64,000 nt of DNA from Variovorax paradoxus (GCF_024734665.1 NZ_CP102931.1:928001-992000); one strand, 5' to 3'; shown: positions 53,687 through 62,195, counted from the stretch's first letter. The notes: generated by a model not told the origin, from the sequence alone. Numbers and translations: made by a program.

Positions 53687-53727
53687 TTGCGACATGCACG
53701 AATTCAATTGCGACAAGGACTGCGACA
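53687..53727 (+). promoter_or_regulatory. direct repeats upstream of the AraC gene
   Basis: ATTGCGACA occurs twice with a 21-bp period (53687 and 53708), and a third TGCGACA follows 12 bp later (53721). The 21-bp spacing matches tandem half-sites bound by AraC-type regulators; the repeats lie between the divergent bug and araC-like genes. Confidence 0.5.
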
Positions 53728-53737
53728 AGGAGTGGCC

Positions 53738-54595
53738 ATGCACCTGAACAACGCGCCCCCGACGCCCCGCCAGTCGCTGTTCGTCGAGCGGCTGTCGCAC
53801 CACGCCACCATGGTCGCGAGCACCCGCGATCGCTATGCGACCGACACCCACGTGCACGATTGCGACATGCTGTTCGTGCCCCTCGCGGGGCGCTTCAGCG
53901 TCGGCGACGCGCGGGGCGAGGCGCAGCGTCTCGGTCCCGGGCACTTCGTGTGGTTTGCGGCGGGGAGCGCGCATTCGACGACCACGCTTACCGCAGGGCA
54001 GACGCACATCGCGGTCTACGTCGATCCCGCGCTGTGGGCGACCGCGTTGCAGGCGCAGGGTGTCTCGGAGCCGCCGCAGGGCATGCGCGCGGGCAGCACT
54101 GCGCTGCGAGCACTGTCGCAGCGGATGTTCGAGTCCGCGAAGACCGGCGCTGGCGAAAACTACGCGCTGTGCGGCGCGCTCGTCATGGAGGCTGCGCGGC
54201 TCAGCGGCAACCCGCTGTCCGATGGCGATCCGTCATCGGACCTGCTGGTGGCCGAACTGCTGGCCGAAGCCATCGAAAGCGACCTGGCAGAGCCCCTGTC
54301 GCTGGAAGCCTTTGCCCAGCAGCACCGCCTCTCGCGCCGCCAGGTGGAGCGCATCTTCCGAGCGAAGTACGGCGTGTCGCCGCTGGCCTGGCTGCAGCGC
54401 CGGCGCCTGGAGCGCGCGGCCTACCTGCTGACGCACACGAGGGAGTCGGTGCTGTCCATTGCCCTGCAGGTGGGCTGGGAGTCGGGTTCGTACCTGTCGC
54501 GGATGCTGGAGAAGACCTGGGCGAAGACCGCGACGCAGATCCGCGCCTCGGGGCCCGCCCCGGCCTTCTACAGCGTCATTCCCCCGTCGACATGA
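53738..54595 (+). CDS. AraC-family transcriptional regulator
   Basis: A 285-residue regulator. The N-terminal cupin sensor ([40 protein letters not shown]) and C-terminal double HTH ([77 protein letters not shown]) are both complete. AAGGAG precedes the ATG. It probably controls the divergent bug-phzF operon. Its last 28 bp overlap the convergent SDR gene. Confidence 0.92.
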   Translation: MHLNNAPPTPRQSLFVERLSHHATMVASTRDRYATDTHVHDCDMLFVPLAGRFSVGDARGEAQRLGPGHFVWFAAGSAHSTTTLTAGQTHIAVYVDPALWATALQAQGVSEPPQGMRAGSTALRALSQRMFESAKTGAGENYALCGALVMEAARLSGNPLSDGDPSSDLLVAELLAEAIESDLAEPLSLEAFAQQHRLSRRQVERIFRAKYGVSPLAWLQRRRLERAAYLLTHTRESVLSIALQVGWESGSYLSRMLEKTWAKTATQIRASGPAPAFYSVIPPST

Positions 54596-55305
54596 ATCAC
54601 CTGTCCTGTGATGAAGGCTGCCGCCGGACTCAACAGGAAGGCAATCGGGGCCGCGATGTCGTCGGGGGTCGCCAGCCTGCCCATGGGCACCTGTGCCAGG
54701 GCCGCTTTCCATTGATGCTCGTTGAGCGCACCGGCCTTCGCGCTGTCTTTCCGCACATAGCCCGGCGCCACGGCATTGACGGTCACGCCGCGCGGCGCCA
54801 TTTCGGCGGCTGCGGCTTTCACCAGCGCTTCCACGCCCGCCTTGGCAGCGGCCGTCGCGGGAAATGTGGAACTGCCCAGACGGAAGCGATGTGCGACGAA
54901 CGAACTCACCGCAACGAAGCGACCCTGCCCGCTCGCCTCCAGCAGAGGCAGGCTCCTGCGCAGGAGGTGCGCTAGCGAAACGACCATGACGTGCAGCGAG
55001 CGCTCGACGATGTCGTCATCCAGCTCAGCGAGCGAACGCCTGTCCGCGAAGCCGGCATTGGCCACCACGCCGCGAAGGCCGCCCTGGGCTTGTGCGGCAT
55101 CGAGCAGGGCGTCGATCGTCTGCGGCGTGCCGATATCTCCGACCACGACGGTGCTTCGCACCGCGCCGCATTGCTGTGCCACCGCTTCGGCCGCCGCACG
55201 GTTGCTGCCGGTGTGAATCACAAGGTCGACGCCCTGTGTTGAAAGGAGCCGGCAGGTTGCGGCGCCGATGCCCGAGCCCGCGCCGGTCACGATGACGGTG
55301 TTCAT
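54568..55305 (-). CDS. short-chain dehydrogenase-like protein lacking the catalytic tyrosine
   Basis: A 245-residue SDR-fold protein with a good cofactor motif VTGAGSGIG and the NAG motif (VANAG). The active-site YxxxK is replaced by T151-A-A-A-K155 ([16 protein letters not shown]), so the catalytic Tyr is absent although Ser (VSSF) and Lys remain. The C-terminal DGG...L matches the family. It forms an operon with the upstream enolase-superfamily gene (15-bp gap). Altered chemistry or a non-enzymatic role is likely. Confidence 0.85.
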   Translation of the reverse strand: MNTVIVTGAGSGIGAATCRLLSTQGVDLVIHTGSNRAAAEAVAQQCGAVRSTVVVGDIGTPQTIDALLDAAQAQGGLRGVVANAGFADRRSLAELDDDIVERSLHVMVVSLAHLLRRSLPLLEASGQGRFVAVSSFVAHRFRLGSSTFPATAAAKAGVEALVKAAAAEMAPRGVTVNAVAPGYVRKDSAKAGALNEHQWKAALAQVPMGRLATPDDIAAPIAFLLSPAAAFITGQVIHVDGGMTL

Positions 55306-55320
55306 GCCAAAGCCGGCGCT

Positions 55321-56436
55321 TCAGGCCGAGAACGCGATGCGTTGCTTCTCGACGATCTTCCAGTCGATCTCGACACCGATGCCCGGGCCGCTCGGCACAT
55401 GCACGTGCCCCGCTTCCGCCGGCGTCATGCGGACCAGGATGTCTTCCTGGAAAACATACTTCGGCATGTAGAACTCGCAGCCCAGAGAGACGTTGGCACT
55501 TGCCGCAATGAAGTGCGACGCCGCTGCCAGTGCAACGCCGCCCTCCCACAGCGTGCCACCGTAGCAAGGAAGACCCGCCGCCTCGGCGATCGCGTTCACC
55601 TTCATGGCCTTGCCGATGCCACCGGCCTTCATGAGCTTGATGCTGATGATGTCGGCGGCGCGCTCCTGCACCGTGCGCAGCGCCTCGGCCGGGGAGAACA
55701 CGCTTTCGTCGGCCATGATCGGCGTGTCGAGTGCCGCTGCAATCTGCGCCATGGCCGCGATGGCGTCTCGCGGCACCGGTTGTTCGATGAAGGTGGGCTT
55801 GAACTGCTCGACGTCACGCAGCTGCTGCAGCGCGTTGTAGGGCTGCAGGCCCTGGTTGTAGTCGATGCGCAAATCGAACTCGAAGCCCAGATGCTCTCTC
55901 AGCAGCGAGAGCCGGCGCATGTCTTCCGCATGCGAGGCAAAGCCCGTCTTCACCTTGAAGATGCGATGCCCGGCGCTGAGCATCTGCTTGGCGAGCTCGA
56001 TGTCGGCGTCAATGTCGGGATTGGCGATGGAGAAAGAAAAGGGAATCCTGTCGCGCACCTTGCCGCCGATCAGCGAATACAGCGGCAGGTTGGCCGCCTT
56101 GCCGCACAGGTCGAACAGGGCCATCTCCACCGCGGCCTTGGCTTCGGGGCTGCCGACCAGCGCCCGGTCGCAATCGGCCATGCGCTGCGGAATGTCGCGC
56201 GGGTCTGTGCCCAGGAGCACGGGGCGCAGGTACTGCGCAATGCCGTGGAACAGGTTCTCGTTGGTGCCCGAGAACACCTCCCACGCCTGCCCCTCGCCGA
56301 TGCCATCGATGCCCTGGTCGGTTCGCACGCGGACCACCACGCGCTTGATGGAGGCCTGGATGCTTCCCACGCCCTGCGATCGCTTCATCTTGATGGGCGA
56401 TTCGAGCAGGTGCACTTCAATGTTCTGGATCTTCAT
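55321..56436 (-). CDS. enolase-superfamily enzyme (muconate cycloisomerase subgroup)
   Basis: A 371-residue MLE-subgroup protein with all metal/acid-base positions: KVK (K161, K163), metal ligands D192, E218 and D243, and the opposite lysine K267. Members are cycloisomerases, dipeptide epimerases or o-succinylbenzoate synthases; the genomic neighbour here (SDR, periplasmic binding protein) does not settle which. Translation start MKIQNIEVHLLESPIK is typical. It is in one transcription unit with the binding-protein gene upstream and the SDR downstream. Confidence 0.9.
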   Translation of the reverse strand: MKIQNIEVHLLESPIKMKRSQGVGSIQASIKRVVVRVRTDQGIDGIGEGQAWEVFSGTNENLFHGIAQYLRPVLLGTDPRDIPQRMADCDRALVGSPEAKAAVEMALFDLCGKAANLPLYSLIGGKVRDRIPFSFSIANPDIDADIELAKQMLSAGHRIFKVKTGFASHAEDMRRLSLLREHLGFEFDLRIDYNQGLQPYNALQQLRDVEQFKPTFIEQPVPRDAIAAMAQIAAALDTPIMADESVFSPAEALRTVQERAADIISIKLMKAGGIGKAMKVNAIAEAAGLPCYGGTLWEGGVALAAASHFIAASANVSLGCEFYMPKYVFQEDILVRMTPAEAGHVHVPSGPGIGVEIDWKIVEKQRIAFSA

Positions 56437-56460
56437 GATGATCGTGCTCGGGAGTGATCG

Positions 56461-57291
56461 TCAGACCTTGATCTGCGGCGGGATCTTGTCTTCGCTGACG
56501 CCCCCGACAGACTTGAGGTTCGAGATGAAGGTCTTGCGGATGTTTCCGCTTGCGCGTTCGCTGGCGAGCCATCCGTTGACGTGCTTGAGCCAACGCGTGT
56601 CGGCCTCCTTGCGAACGCCGCCATTGGAGGTTGCGACTTCTTCGGGCGTCAGGATGACCACCTGGCCCACCGCGGGGTTCTTGCTGGCCAGGCTCAGAGC
56701 CAGCGGCAGGACGAGGATCTGCGCGTCGGCGCGCCCGACCTGCAGCGCCAGCGTTGCATCGACGGCGCTGTCCAGCCGGGTGATCTCCGCGTTCTTGAGC
56801 AGGCGTGTGGCGAGCGTGTCGTGCGAAGAGCCCTTGTCGACCACGACGCGGATCGTGGGCTGGTCTAGCTCTGCCCAGGTCTTGGGCGCATAGCCCTTCT
56901 TGCAGACCGCGGCAAAGGCGATGTTCAAAACCGGGTCAGTGAAGTCGATCACCTGCAGGCGCGCGGGCGTCGGGTTCAGGCCGAAGAAGATGTCGATCTT
57001 TTGCGATTGCAACTCGAGCACGGAATTGCCCCAGCTGGTGGGCGTGATGTCGAGCTTTGCGTCCAGGCTCTTGGCCAGGCCGCGATAGAAATCGGCCATG
57101 CAGCCGAGCCACTCCCCGCTCACCATGTCCTTCTTGTAATAGGGCAGTCCGCCATCGACCGCGCCGACGCGCATGACCTTGGTGCGCGTTACGCGCTCCC
57201 ATGTCGATTCGCTCGCCTGCGCCAACGCGGTCGCCCACGGAGCGGCACCCGCCGCCAACATTGAACCAGCAACAAAATCGCGACGCTTCAT
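56461..57291 (-). CDS. periplasmic family 3 substrate-binding protein
   Basis: A 276-residue exported protein. It has a Tat-like leader (MKRRDFVAGSMLAAGAAPWATALAQA), then a family 3 solute-binding domain: MRVGAVDGGLPYYKKD, DFYRGLAKSLDAKLDITPTSWGNSVLELQSQKIDIFFGLNPTP, VVVDKGSSHDTLATRLLKN. It probably binds an amino-acid-like ligand for a permease encoded elsewhere, feeding the enolase-superfamily enzyme and SDR that follow. Two dyads in the upstream 316-bp gap are operator candidates. Confidence 0.9.
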   Translation of the reverse strand: MKRRDFVAGSMLAAGAAPWATALAQASESTWERVTRTKVMRVGAVDGGLPYYKKDMVSGEWLGCMADFYRGLAKSLDAKLDITPTSWGNSVLELQSQKIDIFFGLNPTPARLQVIDFTDPVLNIAFAAVCKKGYAPKTWAELDQPTIRVVVDKGSSHDTLATRLLKNAEITRLDSAVDATLALQVGRADAQILVLPLALSLASKNPAVGQVVILTPEEVATSNGGVRKEADTRWLKHVNGWLASERASGNIRKTFISNLKSVGGVSEDKIPPQIKV

Positions 57292-57379
57292 GATGAATAC
57301 TCCGTTTTCAGGGCTCGGGGGAGGGGGAAAAAAGGCATCGGCTTCGACTTGAAGCGATGACAGTCTTCGGTGGATGTGA

Positions 57380-57452
57380 TCGTAGGTACGACAGGAGACC
57401 GAAGGTAGAGACCAGATCGTCGAAAGAACACTCGATCTCGTCGTTTCGACGA
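57380..57452. promoter_or_regulatory. two dyads upstream of the binding-protein operon
   Basis: TCGTAGGTACGA (57380-57391) is a 5-2-5 palindrome of the kind bound by GntR-type repressors. Nine-bp arms TCGTCGAAA (57417-57425) and TTTCGACGA (57444-57452) form a wider inverted repeat. No other gene is visible in 57292-57607, and no GntR gene lies in the window. Confidence 0.35.
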
Positions 57453-57607
57453 CGGCGGATGCCGATATGCGATCCCTGGGGATGAGCAAGTCACAAGGGT
57501 GTCGAGCAAGAAGCTTGCCATTGCAACGATGGATTACTGGCTGGCTGGCAGTCAGGAAGCGCCGCCCCCGGGGCCCTTACATTCACACGAACCACTGAAA
57601 GCTCCCC

Positions 57608-57979
57608 ATGCCCCGCCCCGTTCTCGAAGAAGCCCGCATCCACCCCGCCATCCGCGCAAGGCTGGCCGACAGCCGCCAGACCTTCGTGCGTGAGGTCATG
57701 GCGGCAGTCGCGAGTCACGACGTGGTCGTGGTCGGCATGGGCATCAATCCGTTCCCGAAGAAAGCGCGCCAGGCCCTCGACCGGATCGGGCAGCCGTACA
57801 AGTACCTCGGGTACGGCAGCTACCTGAGCCAATGGCGCGACCGCAACGCGCTCAAGATGTGGACCGGGTGGCCGACCTTTCCGATGGTGTTCGTCAAAGG
57901 CATGCTGGTCGGCGGCGCCACGGACTTGCAGAAGCTCATCGACAGCGGCGAGCTCAAGACGCTTCTCGCCAGCCAATAG
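57608..57979 (+). CDS. cysteine-free glutaredoxin-like protein
   Basis: A 123-residue thioredoxin-fold protein of the monothiol-glutaredoxin type. The region after the first strand reads VVGMGINPFPKKARQAL, so the active-site CPFC/CGFS is N47-P-F-P50. There is no cysteine anywhere in the protein. The cis-Pro loop (WPTFPMVFVKG) and GSH-binding GGATDL motif are kept. It may bind glutathione or a partner without thiol chemistry. It converges on the response regulator gene (7-bp gap). Confidence 0.85.
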   Translation: MPRPVLEEARIHPAIRARLADSRQTFVREVMAAVASHDVVVVGMGINPFPKKARQALDRIGQPYKYLGYGSYLSQWRDRNALKMWTGWPTFPMVFVKGMLVGGATDLQKLIDSGELKTLLASQ

Positions 57980-57986
57980 CCACCGG

Positions 57987-58676
57987 CTAGCCCGGCACTT
58001 CCCACGCAAAGCCGACGCCGTACACCGACCGTATCCAGTCGTGCTCGGGCGTGACCGAGCCGAGCTTGCGGCGCAGGTTCTTCACGTGGCTGTCGATGGC
58101 GCGTTCGGTCACGTCCACCGTGTCGTCATAAGCCAGCTCGAGCAGGCGGGAGCGCGAGAAGATGCGCCCCGGGTGCCGCGACAGCACCTGCAGCAGCCCG
58201 AACTCGCGCCGCGTGAGGTTCAGCGGCGTGCCTTCGAGTGACGCGCGCCAGTGCACGTCGTCGAGCACCAGCCCCGGCGCGTCGCTCTGCGAGGCCGAGC
58301 CCTGGGCCAGTCCGGGTGCGGTGCGCCGCAGCACGGCGCGCACGCGCGCCACCAGCTCGCGCGGCGAGAAGGGCTTGCACACGTAGTCGTCGGCGCCCAG
58401 CTCCAGGCCCAGCAACCGGTCGACCTCCTCGATGCGCGCGGTCAGCATGATGATCGGGTGCGCCGTGTGCTCGCGCGCGCGGCGCAGCACCTCGATGCCA
58501 TCGAGCCGCGGCAGCATGATGTCGAGCAGTGTGAGGTCGGGCGGTGCGGCGACGATGCTTTCCAGCGCGCTTTGCCCGTCGGTGAAGTGCTCGGTTTCGT
58601 AGCCCGCGTGGCGCAGGTAGTCCTGCACCACCGAGGCGATGTCGGTTTCGTCTTCGACGATGACGATGCGTGTCAT
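57987..58676 (-). CDS. BaeR-like response regulator
   Basis: A 229-residue OmpR-family regulator. Receiver MTRIVIVEDETDIAS, phospho-acceptor Asp in LLDIMLPRLDG, lysine in CKPFSPREL; winged helix ends HDWIRSVYGVGFAWEV. Its ATG overlaps the kinase stop (ATGA), so it forms an operon with the kinase upstream. It is closely related to the two orphan regulators at 14584 and 61493. Confidence 0.93.
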   Translation of the reverse strand: MTRIVIVEDETDIASVVQDYLRHAGYETEHFTDGQSALESIVAAPPDLTLLDIMLPRLDGIEVLRRAREHTAHPIIMLTARIEEVDRLLGLELGADDYVCKPFSPRELVARVRAVLRRTAPGLAQGSASQSDAPGLVLDDVHWRASLEGTPLNLTRREFGLLQVLSRHPGRIFSRSRLLELAYDDTVDVTERAIDSHVKNLRRKLGSVTPEHDWIRSVYGVGFAWEVPG

Positions 58677-60292
58677 GAGGATGTCGCCAGTGGAAGGGTG
58701 ATGGTCACGCGCAGCCCGCCCAGGGGCGAGGCTGACGCATCGATGGTGCCGCCGTGCGTCTCGATGGTCGCGCGGCAGATCGAAAGGCCGAGCCCGGAGC
58801 CACCGTGTTCGCGGCTGCGCGAGGCCTCGCCGCGGAACAGGCGGTCGAACAGGCGCGGCAGTTCGGCCTCGGGCACGCCCGGCGCGCTGTCGTCGAACAG
58901 CAGGGTGAGGCAGTTGCCGGTCCATGCGCCCTCGACCGTGACGTCGATGCGCAGCTGGCCGCCCTGGTCGGTGTAGGCCAGTGTGTTCTCCAGCAGGTTC
59001 ATGAAGACCTGGTGCAGCCGGTGCGCGTCGCCGTCGATGGTCGGCTGCGCGGCGGCGCCGATGAGGTCGATCGCGCGCCGGTCCACCGTGATGCCACGCG
59101 CGGCGAAGCGGTCGCGCGTGTGGTCGAGGGCTTCTTTCAGCAGCGACAGCGGAAACACCGTGGCAGTGAGCAGGTCGCTCTGCGGCTCGCGCATGCTGCT
59201 GCGCAGGTCGTCGACCAGCTGGCCGAGCCGTATCACCTGCCGGTGCAGCCGCAGCGCGGTGCGTTCGTCAAAGGTGCGCACGCCGTCCTGCAGTGCCTCG
59301 ATTTCCGCGCGCATGGCGGCCAGCGGCGTGCGCAGCTCGTGCGCCGCATCGGCCAGCCAGGCGCGGCGCGAGGCTTCGACCGTGTCCAGGCGCTGCGCCA
59401 TGTCGTTGAAAGTGCGGCCGAGCAGCGCCAGCTCGTCCGAGCCCTGCACCGCGACGCGGGTGGAGAGCCGGCCGCGCGCCAGGTCTTGCGCGGCCTGCGT
59501 GAGTTCGTCGATGGGCTTGAACCAGCGGCGCGCCAGCAGCCACGACAGCACCAGCGCGAAGCCGAGGCCGCACAGGCCCGTGAGCACGATCACGCCCGAC
59601 TGCCGCGCCACGAAGGCGCGGTCGGCCTCGCTTTCGAGGCCCTGCAGCGGCGTGAGCGCCAGATAGCCGACGACCGTGCGGTCGCGCCGGATCGGCGTGC
59701 GCGCGGCGTTCGCCAGGTCGACGTCGGCGCCCACCACGCGCGCGCCGTGCGCGTCGAGCACGGCCAGCCGCTGGAAGATGGAGTCGGGCGATTCCCGTGG
59801 ATCGCGAAAGAACCACGGCGGCGGCATGGTCGGCAGCCGGCGCGGCATCAGGTCGAGCTGTGGTGACGACAGCGTCGTCTCCGATGGCGGCGGGGGGGGC
59901 GGGCTGCCGTCGGTGCCGTTGTCGTGCTGTGGAGGGGCGGAAGGATTGCCGCCGCGCATGGCGCGGTAGTCGTACCAGGGTGGCAGCCGCCGCTCGTCGC
60001 CGGCGTTGCTGCCGTTGCTGGTGCTGTCGAGCAGGGCAGCCATCCGGCCCATCTGCAGGCGGCGCCAGGCGTCGTCGTTGTCGTGCAGGCTCTTCCAGTC
60101 GCCGTTGGCGACGTAGTGCTTCAGCAGCAGGTCGGTGAGCCAGTCCATGCGCCGGATCTCGATCTCGGCCACGTAGGAGCCCAGGCCGCGTTGCAGCGCG
60201 ATGATCGACAGGCCCGCGAAGCTGATAAGCAGCACGATCAACAGGGCGGCCAGCGCCAGGAAAATCTTCCTGGAAAGTGTCAGGTGAGGCAT
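58673..60292 (-). CDS. BaeS-like sensor histidine kinase
   Basis: A 539-residue kinase. TM1 is near residues 8-32; a periplasmic domain follows with a Pro-rich stretch (SPPPPPPSE), then TM2 (SGVIVLTGLCGLGFALVLSWLLA), HAMP, the phospho-acceptor His in DAAHELRTPLAAMRAEIEAL, and an ATPase domain with NLLENTLAYT, DDSAPGVP and GSGLGLSICRATIETHGG. An in-frame ATG at 60331 is an alternative start. It overlaps the regulator gene by 4 bp. It is the only kinase near the three paralogous regulators. Confidence 0.9.
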   Translation of the reverse strand: MPHLTLSRKIFLALAALLIVLLISFAGLSIIALQRGLGSYVAEIEIRRMDWLTDLLLKHYVANGDWKSLHDNDDAWRRLQMGRMAALLDSTSNGSNAGDERRLPPWYDYRAMRGGNPSAPPQHDNGTDGSPPPPPPSETTLSSPQLDLMPRRLPTMPPPWFFRDPRESPDSIFQRLAVLDAHGARVVGADVDLANAARTPIRRDRTVVGYLALTPLQGLESEADRAFVARQSGVIVLTGLCGLGFALVLSWLLARRWFKPIDELTQAAQDLARGRLSTRVAVQGSDELALLGRTFNDMAQRLDTVEASRRAWLADAAHELRTPLAAMRAEIEALQDGVRTFDERTALRLHRQVIRLGQLVDDLRSSMREPQSDLLTATVFPLSLLKEALDHTRDRFAARGITVDRRAIDLIGAAAQPTIDGDAHRLHQVFMNLLENTLAYTDQGGQLRIDVTVEGAWTGNCLTLLFDDSAPGVPEAELPRLFDRLFRGEASRSREHGGSGLGLSICRATIETHGGTIDASASPLGGLRVTITLPLATSS

Positions 60293-60388
60293 GGACTGGG
60301 GGGAGGCATGGCCGCATTCTGCGGCATGCATGGCGGGCAGGCGAAGGGGTACTTCATGGGCAAGCGGCCGATCATTGCGGCCGAATGT

Positions 60389-60425
60389 GGAGGAAATTGG
60401 GAGGAATTTTCTCCACCATTTCTCC
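60389..60425. promoter_or_regulatory. double tandem response-regulator operator
   Basis: On the plus strand GGAGGAAATTG and GGAGGAATTTT repeat with an 11-bp period (60389, 60400). On the minus strand GGAGAAATGGT and GGAGAAAATTC repeat with an 11-bp period (60425, 60414). The two tandem pairs face each other. Tandem sites about one helical turn apart are typical of OmpR-family dimers. It lies between the divergent baeSR-like operon and the dioxygenase operon. Confidence 0.6.
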
Positions 60426-60441
60426 TGAATCGGCCCGCACG

Positions 60442-60609
60442 ATGCAGCCCATGACCCCCCACATGGACCTGCCGCTGCAGCTGGCGATCACGGTGTTTTT
60501 CTGGCTGATCGCCCAGGCGTGGACGCTGTTCGTCTTCTGGGCGGAGGGATGCGCCACGCGGCCCTCCGCGCCCGGCGCCGGACCGATCGACAAGGAAAAG
60601 ACACCATGA
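60442..60609 (+). CDS. small membrane peptide coupled to the dioxygenase gene
   Basis: A 55-residue protein with one strong TM helix (LQLAITVFFWLIAQAWTLFVFW) and a short soluble tail. Its stop overlaps the ATG of the Tat-exported dioxygenase (ATGA), so the two are translationally coupled. It starts 17 bp downstream of the response-regulator operator. No family recognised. Confidence 0.6.
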   Translation: MQPMTPHMDLPLQLAITVFFWLIAQAWTLFVFWAEGCATRPSAPGAGPIDKEKTP

Positions 60610-61457
60610 CATCCCCCGATTCGCTGCTCCCCGGGCGCCGCGGCCTGCTGGCCGCCCTCGGCGCCGCTGGCCTGTCGGCATCGGCAAGCCCGGCACTGGC
60701 CGCGCCGCGCCGCCTGCCGCTGACCGCGCAGGCCACCGAAGGGCCGTACTACCTCGACCTCGCACTGGAGCGCCGCGACATCACCGAAGGGCTCGACGGC
60801 GTGCCGCTGGACGTGCGCTTCACCGTGTGCGATGCGGCCGGCCGGCCGCTGCCCAAGCTGCGCGTGGACCTGTGGCACTGCGACGCGCTGGGGCGCTACT
60901 CGGGCTTCGGCGAGCAGGGCGACGACCGCGCCCAGTCGTTCGAAGGCAAGACCTTCCTGCGCGGCAGCCAGCACACCGACGGCGAAGGCGCCGTGTCCTT
61001 CGGCACCGTGTACCCGGGCTGGTATGCGGGGCGCACCACGCACATTCATTTCAAGGTGATCAAGGGCGCGCACGCCGTGCTCACCTCGCAGTTCTTCCTG
61101 CCCGATGCGCTGAGCGAGTTTCTCTACACGCAGATGCCGCTCTACCAACGCGCGCGCCTGCGCGACACGCTCAACAGCGTGGACGGCATCGCGCTGAAGG
61201 CCGGCGCAACGGTGCTCGGTGCGGTGCGCGAGGAGCGGCAGCGCTACGTTGCCACGCTCGCGCTGGTGGTGGACCCGGCGGCGACCCCGGTGGTCGACCG
61301 GCCGCCGCGGCCCGGTGCTGGCTTTGGGGGAGCTGGTGGCCCGCCGCCCGGTGGCATGCCGCCCCCTGGTGGCGGTGGCATGCGTCCGATGCGGCCCCGT
61401 GCGCTGGAAGGCACTGCGCGCGCCCGCGCGTTGGTGCCGCCGCGCGCCGAAGGCTGA
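60606..61457 (+). CDS. Tat-exported intradiol ring-cleavage dioxygenase-like protein
   Basis: A 283-residue protein of the intradiol dioxygenase family. It has a twin-arginine leader (GRRGLLAALGAAGLSASASPALA). Probable Fe(III) ligands are Y98 (LGRYSGF), Y136 or Y140 (VYPGWYAGR), H146 and H148 (THIHF). It has a Gly/Pro/Met-rich C-terminal tail (FGGAGGPPPGGMPPPGGGGM). Catechol dioxygenases are cytoplasmic; exported homologues of unknown substrate are known in several bacteria. It is divergent from the baeSR-like pair, probably under its control. Confidence 0.88.
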   Translation: MTSPDSLLPGRRGLLAALGAAGLSASASPALAAPRRLPLTAQATEGPYYLDLALERRDITEGLDGVPLDVRFTVCDAAGRPLPKLRVDLWHCDALGRYSGFGEQGDDRAQSFEGKTFLRGSQHTDGEGAVSFGTVYPGWYAGRTTHIHFKVIKGAHAVLTSQFFLPDALSEFLYTQMPLYQRARLRDTLNSVDGIALKAGATVLGAVREERQRYVATLALVVDPAATPVVDRPPRPGAGFGGAGGPPPGGMPPPGGGGMRPMRPRALEGTARARALVPPRAEG

Positions 61458-61492
61458 GCCTCGCAAGCCGCGCTTGCAGCGGGCGTGCGGGC

Positions 61493-62179
61493 TCAGGCCG
61501 GCCGCTCCGCGAAGCTGAAGCCCACGCCGTAGACCGAGCGGATCCAGTCGTGCGAGGGCACGGCGGCCGCGAGCTTCTTGCGCAGGTTCTTGATGTGCCC
61601 GTCGACCGCGCGCTCGTTGACGTCGAAGGCCTCCGGAAACGCGGCTTCGAGCAGCTTGGAGCGCGTGAACACCCGGCCGGGGTCGCGCGACAGCGCCCGC
61701 AACAGCAGCAGCTCGCGGCGCGTCAGCCTCAGCGCGCGACCCTCCAGGCAGGCGTTGCCGCGCGGATCGTCGAAGCGCACCGCTGTCGAGGGCCGGGCGG
61801 CCGTATCGCGCCACTGCGCATGCCGGCGCAGCACCGTGTGGATGCGCGCCACCACCTCGCGCGGCGAAAAGGGCTTGCAGACATAGTCGTCGGCGCCCAG
61901 GTCGAGCGCCAGCAGCCGGTCGGCCTCCTGCGCGCGCGCCGTCAGCATGATGATCGGGTGGTTGCCGTGCGAGCGCACCGTCTCCAGCACCTGGATGCCG
62001 TCGATGCGCGGCAGCACGATGTCGAGCAGGGTGAGCGCCGGCGGCATGCTCAGGATGCGCTCCAGCGCCGCCGAGCCGTCTTCGACCTGCTCGACCTCGT
62101 GGCCTGCGCCTTGCAGGTGGCCGAGCAGCAGCGGGGCGCTGCTGTCGCGCCCGTCTTCCACCAGCAGGATGCGAGCCAT
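61493..62179 (-). CDS. orphan OmpR/BaeR-type response regulator
   Basis: A 228-residue regulator with a normal receiver (ILLVEDG, phospho-acceptor Asp in LLDIVLPRIDG, lysine in CKPFSPREV) and winged helix ending HDWIRSVYGVGFSFAE. It is most similar to the orphan regulator at 14584 (shared FTRSKLLEAAFPEAFDVNER-type segment). No kinase is adjacent on its strand. It follows the BamA-like gene by 16 bp on the same strand, so it is co-transcribed with it. Confidence 0.9.
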   Translation of the reverse strand: MARILLVEDGRDSSAPLLLGHLQGAGHEVEQVEDGSAALERILSMPPALTLLDIVLPRIDGIQVLETVRSHGNHPIIMLTARAQEADRLLALDLGADDYVCKPFSPREVVARIHTVLRRHAQWRDTAARPSTAVRFDDPRGNACLEGRALRLTRRELLLLRALSRDPGRVFTRSKLLEAAFPEAFDVNERAVDGHIKNLRKKLAAAVPSHDWIRSVYGVGFSFAERPA

Positions 62180-62195
62180 GGCCAGGGCACTCCGC

